Source: Sesamum alatum (Eukaryota > Streptophyta > Magnoliopsida > Lamiales > Pedaliaceae). Taken from it: a stretch of DNA of 64,000 nt. The translations under genes and the position numbers were made by a program. The DNA lies in NCBI GenBank assembly GCA_034509735.1, contig JACGWO010000012.1, forward strand, positions 1,178,001-1,242,000. The letters are read 5' to 3'. The notes beneath the pieces were generated by a model that worked only from the letters and a program-made list of their open reading frames with translations, searched no databases and was not told where the DNA came from. Positions 34,038 through 45,711 of the stretch are shown in pieces (positions within the stretch are counted from its first letter, which is position 1; every line of letters starts with the position of its first letter).

Positions 34038-34170
34038 CGTTTGAGAGTACCGTGTTTTCATATAAATAGTGGGAGCATTAAATGACTAAAGATCAAGCAT
34101 TTAATTATTTATCAAACCACCGTCTTTTATATTCTGCTGATCGTGAACCTTTTTTAAATATAGATTTAAA
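34038..34170 (+). other. Truncated leader of element 6
   Basis: Starts CGTTTGAGAGTACCGTG directly after the element 5 LTR end and matches the last ~130 bp of the Copia-A leader before gag. PBS and the rest of the leader are absent. If element 5 inserted here, CGTTT would be its right-hand target duplication. Confidence 0.8.
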
Positions 34171-35160
34171 ATGTCTAAGAACCCACTTTCAACCATTCTT
34201 GAGACCAACAAATTCAATGTAACCAATTACAATGACTGGTTGCGCAATCTCAGGATAGTCCTGGATTACGAGAACCAAGGCTACGTCATGGACGAGCCTC
34301 TCCCTAGGACCTTACCGGAAGGATCCACGCCGGAAGAACGTGAGACATTCGAGACTTGGCATACGGTTAACCGGAAGGTCCGTAGCGTCATACTTGCTTT
34401 GATGACGAATGAGATTCAAAAGCAATATGAAAGGCTAGACGATGTCCCTTCCATTATGGCTCGCCTTAAGAATTGCTATGCAGTTCCGGACCGGCATACT
34501 AGGTATGTCGCGATCGAGGCATTCTTTGGAACTAAAAGGACAGAAGGATCCTCTGTACAAGAGCACGGGGTTAAAATGCTTACCCTGGTGGAAAAGCTCG
34601 AGGACCTAAAGGCAGGCCTCCACAATGAAACGTACATAGATGTGATCCTTCAGTCTCTCCCACCCTCCTTCGACCAATTCATTGTCAACTACAACATGAA
34701 CGCACTTGAGAAGGGCATTCATGAGTTGATTAATATGTTGGTGCAATACGAGGCAACGACCAAAACGTCCACGCCTTCGGTATTGTTTGGAGGTACTTCA
34801 ACTTCTAAAATGAAAGGCAAGGGTGCCGGACGTTAGAAAAGGAAGAAAGGGAAGGGAAAGTCCGTCAAAGCAGCTACGAACACTAAGAGTGTTCCCATTG
34901 CCAAAAGGGGAAAGGCAAAGGAAAGGGAAAGGTTGTCTCCAAGCAACAGTCGAGGGCATATGACATATGTATCAATTGCCGTGAGAAAGGGCATTGGAAG
35001 AGGGAGTGCCCCAAGCTCCTCTCAAACCAAGGTATATTTGTGATTAAGGTTAATATGGTCACTAATTCTGCCTCTTGGGTATTAGATACCGGCTGTGGAG
35101 CTCACATTTGCAATAATTTGCAGGTGCTGAAAAGAAGCAGAAAACTGGGGTAGCGGGGAT
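34171..35160 (+). pseudogene. gag: gag and protease start of element 6
   Basis: Gag opens at 34171 (MSKNPLSTILETNKFN) and stays open for 221 codons to 34836, where a TGG of the sister copies reads TAG in the basic linker (GAGR, stop, KRKKGKGK). A further frameshift lies at GCCAAAAGGGG near 34910. The knuckle and protease regions (GHWKRECPK; SASWVLDTGCGAHIC) can be followed across frames to 35160. Capsid-like region intact; the knuckle is lost from the main frame. Confidence 0.88.
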
Positions 35161-38070
35161 ATGATCCTAAAGCTTGGGAATGGCAAGGCCATCTCGGCAG
35201 AGGCAGGAGGATCCGCCACTCTAGTAGTTAGTGATAATATTAGCATAGAATTAGAGCAAGTTTATTATGTACCTAGTATGATTAAAAACATCATTTTCAT
35301 TCCATTGTTAGACAATAGTGGTTATGAGTTTATGATCAATAAAAATTGCTTTTATTTGATGACGTGTGGAATTGCTCATCTACTTGGTACACTTAATAAT
35401 GGGCTCTATATCTTGCAACAAATGAACTTCATTCTTAACGCTCAACACAAACGTAAAATAGATAATAACGGGAACGCACGACTGTGGCATGCTAGGCTAG
35501 GTCACATATCCCAAGATAGGATGAAAAGATTGGTAGACTCAAAGAACCTAGAGGTAAGGGACTTGAGTGAGCTACCAACTTATGAATCTTGTCTAAGAGG
35601 TAAAATGACCAAGAAGCCCTTTGTAGGACAAAGCAGGCTTGCCACAGGTCTGTTGGACTTGGTCCATACAGACGTATGTGGACCACTAAGGACGTAGGCT
35701 CGAGGTGGGTTCTCCTACTTCATAACCTTTATCGATGATCATTCACGGTATGGTTATGTTTACCTGATGAGGTGCAAGTCTGAAGCTCTTGAGAGTTTTA
35801 AAGAATTCAGACTTGAAGTGGAGAACCAAACCAACTGCAAAATTAAAGTCCTACCGTCAGACCGAGGCGCAGAATACCTTAGTACCGAGTTCCTTAATTA
35901 TCTAAATGAAAATGGTATAATATCTGAATGGACACCTCCCGGGACACCACAATTGAATGGTGTCTCTGAAAGGAGGAATCGAACCCTGTTGGACATGGTT
36001 CGATGCATGATGAGTTTTACCAAATTGCCCTTATCCTTTTGGGGCTATGCATTGGAAACGGCGGCTAAGTTGTTAAATTTGGCGCCAACCAGTGTATTGA
36101 CCCAAACCCCATATGAGATATGGCACGGCAAGCCTGCATCCTACAACTACTTGAAAGTGTGGGGTAGCCCCGCATACGTCAAGAGGTTAGTGGGAGATAA
36201 GCTAGAATCCAGGTCTAGCTCATGCAGGTTCGTTAGATACCCTAAAGCAACTGCGGGTTATTACTTTTATGACCCCTTTGAACAAAAGGTATTTGTTTCA
36301 AGGAATGCAGTGTTCTTGGAACAAGGCTTCCCAGAGGATATCCAACCTGATGAACTGATCCTTGAGGAATCAAGTGATGGAAACCAGTCATTAGAGGTAG
36401 CCGCGGATTCCTCACTTAGAGGATTCAGGATAGATACCCGAAGGGCTAACCGACCTCGAGAAGTCCAGCATGTTAGGCATGTAGGACAGCCTCAGGAACA
36501 ACCAGCCCCGGTACCTGAACCGCTAGATCCTATACAGTCAGCGCCCACAGTCACCACTGACGTTCCCGTTCTCCGTAAGTCTACTAAAGAGTCCAGACCT
36601 CCAGTGAGATATGGCTTTCTAAATACGATCGGTCTACTGGATAATGATCCTAAGACATACGGAGAAGCGATGTCTGACGTCGACTCCGGGAAATGGCTTG
36701 AGGCCATGAAAACCGAAATGGGCTCCATGAGCGAGAACCAAGTCTGGAGACTTGTAGATCCACCGAAAGGTGTTAAGCCAGTTGGCTGTAAGTGGGTCTA
36801 CAAGCGCAAACTTGGCGTTCATGGAGAAGTCATGACTTTTAAGGCTAGGCTAGTAGCTAAGGGGTATACTCAATGACCCGGGGTCGATTTTGAGGACACC
36901 TACTCGCCGGTAGCCATGGCTAAATCCATTCGGATCCTGCTCGCCATAGCAGCATGGTATGACAATGAGATATGGCAGATGGACGTGAAAACAACCTTTC
37001 TCAATGGTTTCGTTGAGGAAGAGATCTATATGGATCAGCCGGAGGGTTTCACAATCACTGTAGAAGAATAGAAGGTATGTCGTCTCCAGAAGTCCATCTA
37101 TGGCCTCAAACAAGCATCCCGAAGTTGGAACATTCGCTTTGATGAAGTGATACGGGGCTATGACTTCATCAAAAACGAATCTGACCCTTGTATATACAAG
37201 AAGGTCAGTGGGAGCTCTATAGTGTTCCTAGTGCTTTATGTGGATGATATTCTACTCATAGGTAATGATGTTAGAATGTTGGGTGACACAAAAGCATGGT
37301 TATCAACCCAGTTTTCCATGAAAGATTTGGATGAAGCCTCCTACATCCTAGGCATCCAGATTGTCAGGGACAGATCTAAAAGGATGTTAGGGCTCACCCA
37401 AAACTCGTATATGGAGAAAGTCCTAAAGAGATATCGGATGGACAACTCCAAACGAGGATTCCTTCCCATGAGGCATGGGATCAAGTCATTCAAGAAACAG
37501 TCCCCGCAGACTGATGAGGAACTTGAAAGGATGAAAGTCATCCCCTATGCTTCTGTCGTAGGTAGCATCCAATGCGGTCCACTACACCAGGCCTGACATT
37601 GCTTACGCTTTGACCGTAACTAGCAGATATCAGTCTTGTGCAGGAGAGGCATATTGGAATGCTGTTAAGGGCATCCTTAAGTACCTGAGGAGGACTAAGG
37701 AAATGTTCTTAGTCTATGGCAATGGAGAACTGATCCTGGAAGGCTTTAGCGATGCTAGCTTCCAGTCTGATGACGATGATGTCAAGTCTCAATCGGGTTA
37801 TGTATTCAAGCTCAATGGAGGAGTAGTGGCTTGGAAAAGTTCCAAGCAAGCAACCACTGCTGACTCCACCACTGAGGCCGAATACATAGCAGCTTCAGAA
37901 GCTGCCAAGGAAGCGGTCTGGATGAGAAACTACATCCAAGAGTTGGGTGTGGTGCCTAGCATCGCCGAGCCCACTGTCATCTTTTGTGATAACAACGGTG
38001 CAATAGTGCAAGCCTATGTCGGATGGACCGAGTCAACTCAGCAGACAACACAGCAGATCCGCTGACAAAG
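35161..38070 (+). pseudogene. pol: pol of element 6: protease tail to RNase H
   Basis: One reading frame from 35161 to 37596, broken only by stops at 35695-35697 (TAG for CAG, after GPLRT), 36874-36876 (TGA for CGA, after GYTQ) and 37069-37071 (TAG for CAG). It holds GAG-pre-integrase, integrase with its D, D and E (HTDVCGPL, LPSDRGAEY, NGVSERRN), the linker, and RT with DVKTTFLNGF and LYVDDILLIGND. A 2-base loss near 37573 shifts into RNase H (37610-38065). That has FSDASFQS and DSTTEAEYIAAS, but an internal deletion at ~38013 removes RSHHRSKHI. Most complete Copia-A pol here. Confidence 0.9.
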
Positions 38071-38090
38071 AAATGAAATGAAATGAAATT
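38071..38090. repeat. AAATG microsatellite filler at a deletion scar
   Basis: Four AAATG-like units sit between GCTGACAAAG of RNase H and ATTAATGAATAAAG of the LTR. The end of pol, the PPT and the first ~82 bp of the LTR are missing. Short tandem filler at a deletion join is typical of end-joining repair. Confidence 0.65.
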
Positions 38091-39985
38091 AATGAATAAA
38101 GAAATGAAATTCATTTGGCATTACTTTGTTTGTGTTCACTTTATCTGCATTACGTATCTGTTCACTACGCAAACAAAGCCCACGGACTGAAAACGTATTT
38201 CGGGGACTGGGACTACGCTTGGAGGTAGGTCCATGAAATCAGTCCCGCCGAATCAGTCTGGAGATCTCCAAGTCAAGGAATCTCGAAAATGGGTACCGAG
38301 ATTCCCCTTGAGACTTGCACTAAGCATCTGCTGTCGTATTTCATCGACGGGTGACGAATGTCGTCTAAGCAGTGTTAGTGGGTTAGCTTGCTAGGAAGCA
38401 GCTGACTGAGGTGACTCGGGGGAACCGTCTTACGGAGGACCTTGAGTATGGTCGGCTAGGTATGACGTGTGTTCCCGGTTCCAACAGTACAGGTCAAGTC
38501 CTTTGACTTGAGGAACTGTTGAGTTTACCTGTATGTCTGGGCTGTATCTTAAATATGGTGAGAGATTGCCAAGAAACATTTGAGTAGTCATAAGCCATGT
38601 CTGGTGCAGCTCCGATGTACAGAGTGTCAGTAGTTTCCAAGAAAGGATCTGTCTCCTGTCAAAAGGTGTTGACAGTTGAGTCTCACATATGCTCTGTGTC
38701 TTGTCCCTAAAATCTGTGGTCACAGTAACTGAACAGAAGGGAAGGTTTCCCTTGCGGCGTTTAGTAAGGACAGACCGACACTTAGGTCCAAAATGGGTAC
38801 CTGCATTTTCCGTGCCCTAGACCCTAAGTGGTGAGACCGAAGACAGAAGGACAAGTGTACTGTTAGAGCCTAAATGTTCATCCCCGAATATTCACCTAGT
38901 CTCTAGTGCCATGGACCGTTGCTAGATGGCCACCCATGGTAACGGGCGGATTCTAGAAATCCGATCAAGTCTAGCTGAAAGGTGAACCTAAAGAGTCACA
39001 CACAATCCGCACAGATTAAGTATTTAATTTAGAATTAAATATTGGAGAAATGGAATGATTAAATTGGATTTAATCGGGTCCTTTATTTTCTTGGAGATAA
39101 TTAATTCCTTTTATTAGATAAAAGGGATTAATCTAATAAATTAGATTTATTAGAAAATTAATTTAATGGGCCTAGAATAAATATTTGTATTTATTATATT
39201 TATTTATTGCCCTTTGGAATATTTAAATAGGTTTTTAAATATTCCATTAGATTAAATTAATGGTTGAGATTAAAAGGAGAGACGGATGGCCAGGACTAAT
39301 TTGACTAGGTCAAATCACTACTTTGACTAGGACTTTGACTAGGTCAAAATCTTAGTCAAATTAGTCTTCTAGAGTTGGAGTTTGAAAAGGATTAAACTCC
39401 TCCTCTATAAATAGTCCTAGCCCCTCACCATGAGAGAGATGATGAATCTACACACACACTACACACACTCACTCGTGTGCCTCTCCTCTCCTCTCGCCTG
39501 CCTCTCTCTCTCATTCTCCAAGAATTTGTTTCTTGTTCTTTTGCTCTTGGAACAATTGAACATAGGAGGATTAATCCCGTTAACCTAATAACGTGTGATT
39601 GATCCATCCTCTCCAAAATACTTGTTCGTTCGCTAGCACGACGTGCAAGATACGTGGGTGGATTGCGTGTCACAATTTGGAGAATTTCACATACGAGATT
39701 TGGTGCAAATCAGGGAACAATGCGAGTACCGATTAGAAGCGAAAACGACAAATTGGTAATTCCCTTTTACGTTCTCGTTTCTTCTTTTATTTTAAACCCT
39801 ATGGCCTCCATGATTGTTTATATGCTTTTAATTCAATAGATACAGCGAATACCCGGGAACTTCAAGGGTACACCCCTTGAACGTGTTCTTTATTTTCGTA
39901 AAAAGCGTGATTAAATTTTTGTTATTTAATTTTATACCGCGCTTCCGCATTCGCACTATTTTCCGGGACGATCCACAATCTTTCA
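38088..39985 (+). repeat. 3' LTR of element 6, alpha type, 5'-truncated
   Basis: Matches 28600-30484 closely along its length, with few substitutions, and ends CTTTCA at 39985. It contains the shared block (~38865-39000), W-boxes (39301-39362) and TATA (CTATAAATAG, ~39405). The first ~82 bp of the LTR are lost at the scar. Confidence 0.9.
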
Positions 39986-40413
39986 AGCTGGGCCTAAGAG
40001 CATCTAGGTATGAAGGAGGTGCTGCTGGTCTAACATTCAAAGACGGAGGAGGAGATTCCATGTTCGGTGGCGCGGGGAGGGAGCAAAGAGCCTGATTTAT
40101 GAATGTTTTCAGCATGCGGAATAGAGGTGAAAAGGCCTCCAACAGCCCCCAAAGAAGGTGAAGAGACACCATGTTCAGCAACCAAAGGGTTGGCCTCAAA
40201 AACCCTAGCAGGCGGTGGTGGAAGTTGAAGAGTCACCTGCGAGTTCGCCGGTGGAATGTGAGAGATGTTCCTCCTAGCACGTCTAGGCTCAAGAGGGATG
40301 CGATATGGGGTGAGTTCATGCTCGGAGGTGGGCTTGAGGGCTGGTGGAGCCACCAAAATTCGAGAGTCTTCCGGCGGGAGGGAGCCATATTGTTCTTGCC
40401 ATGACTCTTTGAC
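39986..40413 (-). pseudogene. LINE-1 ORF1 N-terminal part, copy 2
   Basis: Encodes the same region as 30485-30912: HELTPYRIPLEPRRARRNIS, then NSQVTLQLPPPPARVFEANPLVAE with small differences. It stops inside ORF1 and is joined to satellite DNA at 40414. No target duplication or LINE 5' end is present at the join. Confidence 0.82.
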
Positions 40414-43400
40414 TACCTTGTGTTTTCCGGGCGGAGTTCATGCACAATCGTAGTAAATACCTTGTGTTTTCAATCCTTATCAGTGACAGATAGATAACTC
40501 ATTTTTGGCTATAAATATATTCGTATTGACTCTAATAATCAATATTAAAGCCACTCTTCAATTATAAGACTAGGCCTCCATGTTATTCAACATTAAAATG
40601 CACTATGACTACTATCTAGAACACTCTTTTGAGCCATAGAGTCATATTTTGTACCTTTGCGCAACGACAAACTCCTTTAAACAAGTTTAGACACTATGCA
40701 CTTTTATCTTTGCCAAATCGGGGGCTTGGAGAACCTTTATAATCAATCGTACTTACGGATACATGCCTAATACTCAACACAATCGTAGGAAACATCTTGT
40801 GCTTTCAGTCCTTATCATTGACTGATAGATGACTCATTTTTTGCTATTAATATATTTGTATTGACTCTGATAATAAATATTAAAGCCACTCTTCGATTAT
40901 ATGACTAGGAGTCCATCTTATTCAACATAAAAATGCACGGGGACTACATATAGAACACTCATTTGACCCATGGACTCAGCTTTGTACCTTTGCGCAATGA
41001 CAAACTCCTTTAAACAAGTTTAGACGCCAATGCACTTTTATCTTTGCCATATCGAGGGCTTGGAGAACCTTCATAATCAATCGTACTTACAGATACATGT
41101 CTAATACTCAACACAATCATAGGAAACACCTTGTGCTTTCAGTCCTTATCATTGACTGATAGATGACTCAGTTTTTGCTATAAAATATATTCGTATTGAC
41201 TCTAATAATGAATATTAAAGCCACTCTTCGATTATACGACCAGGACTCCATCTTATTCAATATAAAAATGCACTAGGACTACATCGAGAACACTCTTTTG
41301 AGTCATGGATTCAACTTTGTACATTGGCGCAACGACAAATTCCTTTAAACAAGTTTTGGCACTAATGCACTTTTATCTTTGCCATATCGAGGGCTTGGAG
41401 AACCTTCATAATCTATCATACGTCCGGATACATGCCTAATACTCAACACAATCATTGGAAAGACCTTGTGCTTTCAGTCCTTATCATTGACTGATAGATG
41501 ACTCATTTTTTGCTATAAATATATTCGTATTGACTCTAATAATCAATGTTAAAGCCACTCTTCGATTATATGACTAGGAGTCCATCTTATTCAACATAAA
41601 AATGCATTAGTACTACATCTAAAACACTCTTTTGAGACATGAACACAACTTTGTACCTTTGCACAACGACAAACTCCTTTAAACAAATTTAGACACTTAT
41701 TCGCTTTTATCTTTCCCATATCGAAGGCTGGTCAACCTTCGTAATAAATCGTACATCCGGATGCATGCCTAATACTCAACACAATCATAGTAAATACCTT
41801 GTGTTTTCAATCCTTATCATTGACTGATAGATGACTCATTTCTAGCTATAAATATATTCGTATTGACTCTAATAATAAATATTAAAGCCACTCTTCGATT
41901 ATAAGACTAGGACTCCATGTTATTCAATATTAAAATGCACTAAGACTACATTCTAGAACACTCTTTTTGAGCCATGGAGTCATATTTGTGCCTTTGCGCA
42001 ACAACTAACTCCTTTAAACAAGTTTAGACACTAATGCACTTTTATCTTTGACATATCGAGGGCTTGGAGAACCTTCATAATCAATCTTATGTCCGGATAT
42101 ATGCCTAATACTCAACACGTTCGTAGGAAACACGTTGTGCTTTCAGTCCTTATCATTGACTGATAGATAACTCATTTTTCGCTATAAATATATTCGTATT
42201 GACTCTAATAATCAATATTAAAGTCACTCTTCGATTATATGACTAGGACTCCATTTTATTCAACATAAAAATGCACTAGGACTACATCTAGAACACTCTT
42301 TTGAGTCATGGACTCAGCTTTGTACATCTGCGCAACGAGAAACTCCTTTAAAGAAGTTTAGACACTAATGCACTTTTATCTTTGCGATATGAAGGGCTTG
42401 GAGAACCTTCATAATCAATCGTACGTCCGGGTACATGCCTAATACTCAACACATTTGTAGGAACCACCATGCGCTTTCAGTCCTTATATTGATTGATAGA
42501 TGACTCATTTTTTGCCATAAATATATGACTTGGACTCCGTCTTATTCAACATAAAAATGCACTAGGACTACATCTAAAACACTCTTTCGAGCCATGGACT
42601 CAACTTTGTACCTTTGCACAAAGACAAAATCCTTTAAACAAGTTTAGACACTAATGCACTTTTATTTTTGCCATATCGAGGGCTTGGAGAACCTTCATAA
42701 TCAATCGTACATCCGGATACATGCCTAATACTCAAGACAATCATAGGAAACACCCTGTACTTTTAATACTTATCATTGACTGATAAATGACTCATTTTTT
42801 GCTATAAATATATTCGTATTGACTCTGATAATAAATATTAAAGCCACTCTTCGATTATGTGACTAGGACTCCATCTTATTCAACATAAAAATGCACTAGG
42901 ACTACATCTAGAACACTCTTTTGAGCCATGGACTCAGCTTTGTACCTTTGCGCAATGGCAAACTCCTTTAAACAAGTTTAGACACTAATGCACTTTTATC
43001 ATTGCCAAAACGAGGGCTTGGAGAACCTTTATAATCAATCGTACTTACGGGTACATGCCTAATACTCAACACAATCGTAGGAAACACATTGTGCTTTCAG
43101 TCCTTATCATTGACTGATAGATGACTCATTTTTTACTATAAATATATTCGTATTGACTCTGATAATCAATATTAAAGCCACTCTTCGATTATATGACTAG
43201 AAGTCCATCTTATTCAACATAAAAGTGCATTAGTACTACATCTAAAATACTCTTTTGAGACATGAACACAACTGTGTACCTTTGCACATCGACAAACTCC
43301 TTTACACAAATTTAGACATTTATTCCCTTTTATCTTTCCCATATCGAGGGCTTGGTCAACCTTCGTAATAAATCGTACATCCGGATGCATGCCTAATACT

Positions 43401-44514
43401 CAACACAATTGTAGTAAATACCTTGTGTTTTCAATCCTTATCATTGACTGATAGATGACTCATTTCTGGCTATAAATATATTCGTATTGACTCTAATAAT
43501 AAATATTAAAGCCACTCTTTGATTGTATGACTAGGACTCCATGTTATTCAATATTAAAATGCACTAGGACTACATTCTAGAACACTCTTTTGAGCCATGG
43601 AGTCCTATTTGTACCTTTGCGCAACGACAAACTCCTTTAAACAAGTTTAGACACTAATGCACTTTTGTCTTTGCCAAATCTAGGGCTTGGAGAACCTTCA
43701 TAATAATTCATACATCCGGATACATGCCTAATACTCAACACAATCTTAGGAAACACCTTGTGCTTTCAGTCCTTATCATTGACTGATAGATGACTCATTT
43801 TTTGCTATAAATATATTCCTATTGACTCTAGTAATAAAAAATTAAATCCACTCTTCGATTGTACGACTAGGACTCCATCTTATTCAACATAAAAATACAC
43901 CTGGACTACATCTAGAACACTCTTCCGAGCCATGGACTCAGCTTTGTACCTTTGCGCAACGACAAACACCTTTAAACAAATTTAGACACTAAAGCACTTT
44001 TATCTTTGACATATCGAGGGCTTGGAGGACCTTCATAATCAATCGTATGTCCGGATACATGCCTAATACTCAACACGTTCGTAGGAAACACCTTGTGCTT
44101 TCAGTCCTTATCATTGACTGATAGATAACTCATTTTTCGCTATAAATATATTCGTATTGACTCTAATAATCAATATTAAAGCCACTCTTCGACTATATGA
44201 CTAGGACTCCATCTTATTCAACATAAAAATGCACTAGAACTACATCTAGAACACTCTTTTGAGTCATGGACTCAGCTTTGTACATCTGCGCAACGAGAAA
44301 CTCCTTTAAAGAAGTTTAGACACTAATGCACTTTTATCTTTGCCATATGAAGGGCTTGGAGAACCTTCATAATCAATCGTACGTCCGGATACATGCCTAA
44401 TACTCAACACAATTGTAGGAAACACCATGTACTTTCAGTCCTTATCATTGACTGATAGATGACTCATTTTTGGCCATAAATATATTCGTGTTCACCCTAA
44501 TAATCAATATTAAA
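40414..44514. repeat. Satellite array 1, period ~334 bp
   Basis: About twelve tandem monomers. Successive GCCTAATACTCAACAC-type starts at 40765, 41099, 41434, 41767 and 42103 give 334, 335, 333 and 336 bp. Conserved words include TGCTATAAATATATTCGTATTGACTC-like stretches, ATTAAAGCCACTC and CTTTAAACAAGTTTAGACAC. One monomer near 42520 lacks ~47 bp. The left edge shows a duplicated scrap of satellite (40414-40427) and filler before the array proper. No coding potential. Confidence 0.93.
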
Positions 44515-45711
44515 GTCTGCCGTGGTAGCCTGCTTGGAACCCTTCCAAGTAACCATGCCACCATTTAGTCTAAATACAAAATCAAACTGAGACATGGCAT
44601 CATCGTCATCCGACTGGAAGCTAGCGTCGCTATAGCCTTCCAGTATCAACTCTCCACCGCCGTAGATCAAGAACATGTCCTTAGTCCTTTTTCAGGTACT
44701 TAAGGATAGTCTTGACTGCACTCCAGTGTCCCTCCTAGCACACGACTGATATCGACTTGTAACGCTCAAAGTGAAAGCCACATCAGTTCTAGTGCACTTC
44801 ACAACATACTGTATGTTGCCTACGGCTGAAGCATAGGGGATGTCCAACATCCTTTTAAGCTCCTCATCAGTCTTAGGAGACTCCTTCTTGGATAACTTAA
44901 TTCCATGCCTCATAGGAAGGAATCCTCGTTTTGATTTCTCCATCTTGAATCTCTTCAAGACTTTCTCAATGTACGAGGACTGGGCCATTCCTAACATCTT
45001 TTTAGATCTATCCCTGTAGATCTTGATGCCAAGGATGTAGGATGCCTCGCCCATATCCTTCATGGAGAATTGCGTTGACAACCAAGCTTTAGTGGTACCC
45101 AACATCTTAGCATCATTCCCAATGAGCGAGATGTCATCCACGTAAAGCACCAGAAATGCAACTGAGCTCCCACTGATCTTCTTGTATACACAAGGATCGG
45201 ACTCGTTCTTAGTGAAATCATATCCCCGTATGACTTCAACAAAACGTATGTTCCAGCTTCGGGAAGCTTGTTTGAGGCCATAGATGGACCTTTGGAGACG
45301 GCAGACCTTCTGCTCTTCTCCAACAGTTGTGAAACCTTCCGGCTGATCCATATAGATCTCTTCCTCTACGAAACCGTTGAGGAAAGCCGTTTTCACGTCC
45401 ATCTGCCATATTTCATAGTCATACCATGCTACTATGGCAAGCAGTATCCGAATGGACTTGGCCATTGCTACGGGCGAGTAGGTTTCCTCAAAATCGACCC
45501 TGGGTCGTTGAGTGTAACCTTTCGCCACAAGCCTGGCTTTGAAGGTTGTAACCTCCCCGTCAGCTCCAAGCTTACGTTTGTAGACCCATTTACACCCTAC
45601 GGGTTTAACCCCTTTGGGTGGATCTACTAGGGTCCAAACCTTGTTTGTACCCATCGAGTCCATCTCGGATTTCATGGCCTCAAGCCACTTGTCCGAATCG
45701 ATGTCCGACAT
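44515..45711 (-). pseudogene. pol: RT and partial RNase H of element 7
   Basis: 44692-45711 is an open frame of 339 codons with the complete RT core: [87 protein letters not shown]. It enters RNase H (VTSRYQSC) before a frameshift near 44735. The remainder to 44515 keeps traces of the YGGGELILEG and SDASFQSDDDDA region. This is the best-preserved RT in the window, but polyprotein context and RNase H are broken. Confidence 0.9.

Larger units (their letters stand above)
34038..39985 (+). mobile_element. Copia element 6 (Copia-A)
   Basis: Plus strand: a 133-bp remnant of leader, gag from 34171, protease, integrase, RT, RNase H with an internal deletion, and a 3' alpha LTR missing its first ~82 bp (38088-39985). 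The LTR is followed by AGCTG and LINE ORF1 sequence, equivalent to the AGCAG junction at 30485. The left LTR of this insertion is not attached; element 5 lies there instead. Confidence 0.86.
38088..40413. repeat. Duplicate of the LTR/LINE junction segment (copy 2)
   Basis: This ~2.33 kb segment repeats 28600-30912: LTR, the 5-bp flank (AGCAG / AGCTG) and the first ~430 bp of LINE ORF1. Both copies hold the same LTR at the same LINE position, so they descend from one insertion event by duplication. Copy 1 continues ~48 bp further into LINE; copy 2 stops at 40413. Confidence 0.85.

Noticed and set aside
40414..44514. Regular repeats as a CRISPR array
   Set aside because: The unit is ~334 bp, tandem without unique spacers, in a plant context: satellite DNA.
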